Shown: positions 19,550 through 21,375 of the stretch, piece by piece | Position numbering within the stretch: the first letter of the stretch is position 1 | Layout: every line of letters starts with the position of its first letter | Source: Priapulus caudatus | Taxonomy: Eukaryota; Priapulida; Priapulimorpha; Priapulimorphida; Priapulidae | NCBI RefSeq assembly: GCF_000485595.1 | Contig: NW_014577569.1 | Coordinates: forward strand, 20,697-42,071 | Length of the DNA: 21,375 bases | Direction of reading: 5' to 3' | Made by a program: the position numbers and the translations under genes | The notes under the pieces: model-generated | Databases searched by the model: none | Told to the model about the DNA's origin: nothing | The model's input: the letters and a program-made list of their open reading frames with translations, nothing else

Positions 19550-20023
19550 GTGTTAAAGTTATGAAAACCAACTGAGTATATTAGGATATTGTATGATGAC
19601 TTGTTTAGTCTTTTGCGTAGTCTTTGAGGTGCAACGTTTTGATCCTGCCTGCTAGTTAGTACCTGCATGCCCCGACCGAGATTTCCTCACGCACGACGTG
19701 CGGTAATAGAACCCGCTAAAGTGTGTTCACAGGCGATCGACAATTAATCACAGAAAAGCTTCGACTAAAATTAAAGCGAACCTTGCTTTCCGAAAACGCT
19801 AATCATGTTAAAAGTGATTTTATGTTCACGGCGATTGCCGCAGCACCGGCGTATACGGCCTGTCTCGTACTACAGCTCCGCAGCTTTTTAACAATTAGGT
19901 CGAACCACATTACAACGCAGCTACCGAGTTACGAATCATCAACACAACCGTGACGCGCGTCTACACCTCGTCTTCTGTTCTACGGAATATAAACACCACG
20001 AGCGCGCGTGCGCTTGCCGCACA
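19550..20023. other. unassigned sequence with one 76-codon frame
   Basis: Balanced composition. The plus-strand frame at 19,723-19,953 is not low-complexity, but it matches no family I recognise and shows no splice or promoter context that would support it. Reported as sequence without an assigned feature. Confidence 0.45.
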
Positions 20024-20094
20024 CACCACACACACACATACATACATACACAACACTACCACATACACACACACACACACACACAGCACACAAC

Positions 20095-20125
<31 letters not shown>

Positions 20126-20138
20126 CACACACATCACA

Positions 20139-20169
<31 letters not shown>

Positions 20170-20303
20170 ACACACACTCACACAGCATGACACACACCAC
20201 CACCACACACATAATATATATATATATTATATATATTATATATATATACACAGATACCCGGACACACTCACAAAACACAACACATACACACACACACATA
20301 CCA

Positions 20304-20348
<45 letters not shown>

Positions 20349-20445
20349 CACACCACACACACGCCCACACACACGTCACACACACCACACAACATAACAC
20401 ACACGCACGCACGCACACACGCACGTCCACGTCACGCACGTAACA

Positions 20446-20476
<31 letters not shown>

Positions 20477-20478
20477 TG
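20024..20478. repeat. long (CA)n compound microsatellite with TA island
   Basis: CA repeat over about 450 bases with frequent one-base slips (CACCAC, ACAACA), ACGC units near 20,402-20,440 and a TA island at 20,210-20,250. Thr/His and Cys/Val frames here are its translations. Confidence 0.97.
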
Positions 20479-20500
20479 TCACACCCACACACATATATTC

Positions 20501-20560
20501 ATATCAAGACTAATAAAATACTTGTGTAGGTACCCAATAGTGTTTATTAGCTCTTGATAT
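20501..20560. repeat. inverted repeat with 17/18-nt arms
   Basis: ATATCAAGACTAATAAA (20,501-20,517) is the reverse complement of 20,543-20,560 apart from one extra base in the right arm. The loop is about 25 bases. It sits between the CA tract and a TA tract. No flanking duplication was evident. Confidence 0.8.
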
Positions 20561-20594
20561 ATATATATAATATATATATATATATATAATATAT
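20557..20594. repeat. (TA)n microsatellite
   Basis: Imperfect TA repeat that overlaps the outer end of the preceding hairpin. Confidence 0.9.
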
Positions 20595-20884
20595 CGGTCT
20601 TGGCGTGTACGTCATTGTTAGCATAATAATATTGATGTATGCGTGCACGCGCTTTCATCACAGCACAAGGTCAGTTTCATTCATGAATAAGCGCATCTCG
20701 TGATGGTGATTTCATCCGCGCGCAGCAGCAGTTTGTCGGTGATCATCGAAGTATATGCTGATCGGAAACTTGATGCGTCAACAATGCATATTGTTCTGAA
20801 ATTGCCCACGTCATACATAATCATGCCGTGTCCCGTCCTGAATTTATGAGATACGCAATCGGCCGCGTCTCGCTGTCTCTCTTC
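20595..20884. other. unassigned mixed sequence
   Basis: No gene or repeat recognised in this short interval. Confidence 0.5.
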
Positions 20885-20928
20885 ATATATATATATTATA
20901 TATATATATTATTATATATATATATATG
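20885..20928. repeat. (TA)n microsatellite
   Basis: TA repeat with two TTA interruptions, immediately before the TGCG repeat. Confidence 0.93.
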
Positions 20929-20936
20929 TTGTGGTG

Positions 20937-20994
20937 CTGCGTGCATGCGTGCGTGGCATGCATGCGTGCGTGCGTGCGTGCGTGCGTACGTGCT
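20937..20994. repeat. (TGCG)n / (TGCA) microsatellite
   Basis: TGCG tetranucleotide repeat with TGCATG interruptions and one CGTACG near its end. It is the same repeat class as the tracts at 7,571-7,599 and 13,352-13,420. Confidence 0.9.
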
Positions 20995-21183
20995 GCGTCT
21001 GTGTCTCGCTCACTCGCTTACGTCGTACACACGGCTCTACGATATCCCTATACGCACACATGGTGAGTTTGTAAATTACCAACAAATCTATATTTTCTTC
21101 TAGCGGGCATTTTTTTCAGCGGCTGCGACCTTGTATTGGATCTGTCCGCAGACGAACTGTGTCGCAATGTTCATTCGCGTGAC

Positions 21184-21240
21184 GCGGCGGCGGCTGCTGC
21201 TGCTGCTAGTGATGGTGATGATGCTGATATTGCTGCTGCG
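21184..21240. repeat. imperfect trinucleotide repeat (CGG, CTG, GAT/GTG)
   Basis: Three or so CGG units merge into about five CTG units (21,193-21,208), then GATGGTGATGATG and a further CTGCTG. Short and interrupted. No reading frame of note crosses it. Confidence 0.8.
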
Positions 21241-21302
21241 CTACTACTATAACTCTGCTGTCGTGGGCAGATACCATAATAACAATGCGTTACTGGTGTA
21301 GT

Positions 21303-21350
21303 CAGAACCGTATATAGAGATAGATAGATAGATCTCTATATACGACTCTG
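21303..21350. repeat. hairpin with 19-nt arms around a GATA repeat
   Basis: The stem pairs 21,303-21,321 with 21,332-21,350, 17 of 19 positions complementary, including a perfect inner 12 bp (GTATATAGAGAT at 21,310-21,321). The ten-base loop continues an AGAT repeat. Confidence 0.9.
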
Positions 21351-21375
21351 GGTGTAGTGCATCGCCGCGGACCTC

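Noticed and set aside
19723-19953. 76-codon plus-strand frame of ordinary composition
   Set aside because: Length is within chance expectation. No motif, splice signal or promoter recognised.
19950-20513. Thr/His-repeat frame of 187 codons and Cys/Val frames on the opposite strand
   Set aside because: Translation of a CA microsatellite.

Overview
This is eukaryotic, probably animal, non-coding repeat DNA. I found no protein-coding gene, rRNA, tRNA or CRISPR array that I can support. The evidence is very dense and long GA/CT, CA/GT, TA and CG dinucleotide tracts, mixed runs such as (TGCG)n, a ~39-bp tandem satellite, degraded transposon-like repeats, and an N-filled scaffold gap. The texture (GA tracts interrupted by CG, CA beside TA) resembles an arthropod, perhaps hymenopteran, genome. 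That is only an impression and should not be used as an identification.

The dominant structure is an inverted duplication about 12 kb across. Left arm (~1,690-7,600) and right arm (~9,110-13,350) are reverse complements in colinear order, established by many anchors, several of them exact matches of 17-21 nt. About 1.5 kb of sequence (7,600-9,110) lies between them with no pairing that I can see. The arms differ mostly by single-base insertions, and the left arm is ~1.4 times longer with surplus G and C. That pattern looks like uncorrected long-read error (a fold-back or second-strand read in an unpolished assembly) more than evolutionary divergence. The unpaired spacer is the main argument against the simplest artefact model. 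A real palindrome assembled from poor reads remains possible.

Layout: 1-854 G+C-rich unassigned edge; 855-1,660 extreme G/purine tract; 1,690-7,600 left arm; 7,600-9,110 spacer with small hairpins and TA tracts; 9,110-13,350 right arm, containing microsatellites, a 241-N gap flanked by a direct repeat, a three-copy ~80-bp repeat and a nested hairpin; 13,350-13,800 TG/CG and GA tracts; 14,266-14,512 three ~77-85-bp tandem units with a pogo/Tigger-like look; 15,165-15,826 and 17,388-18,180 two GA-then-CT modules sharing a downstream motif; 18,599-19,372 the ~39-bp satellite; 20,024-20,478 a long CA tract; 20,501-20,560 and 21,303-21,350 clear hairpins.

There is no operon or gene network to describe. 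The proline-, serine- and arginine-rich open frames are translations of purine/pyrimidine tracts. The practical value of the window lies in its repeat structure and in the warning that much of its left half may not be reliable sequence.
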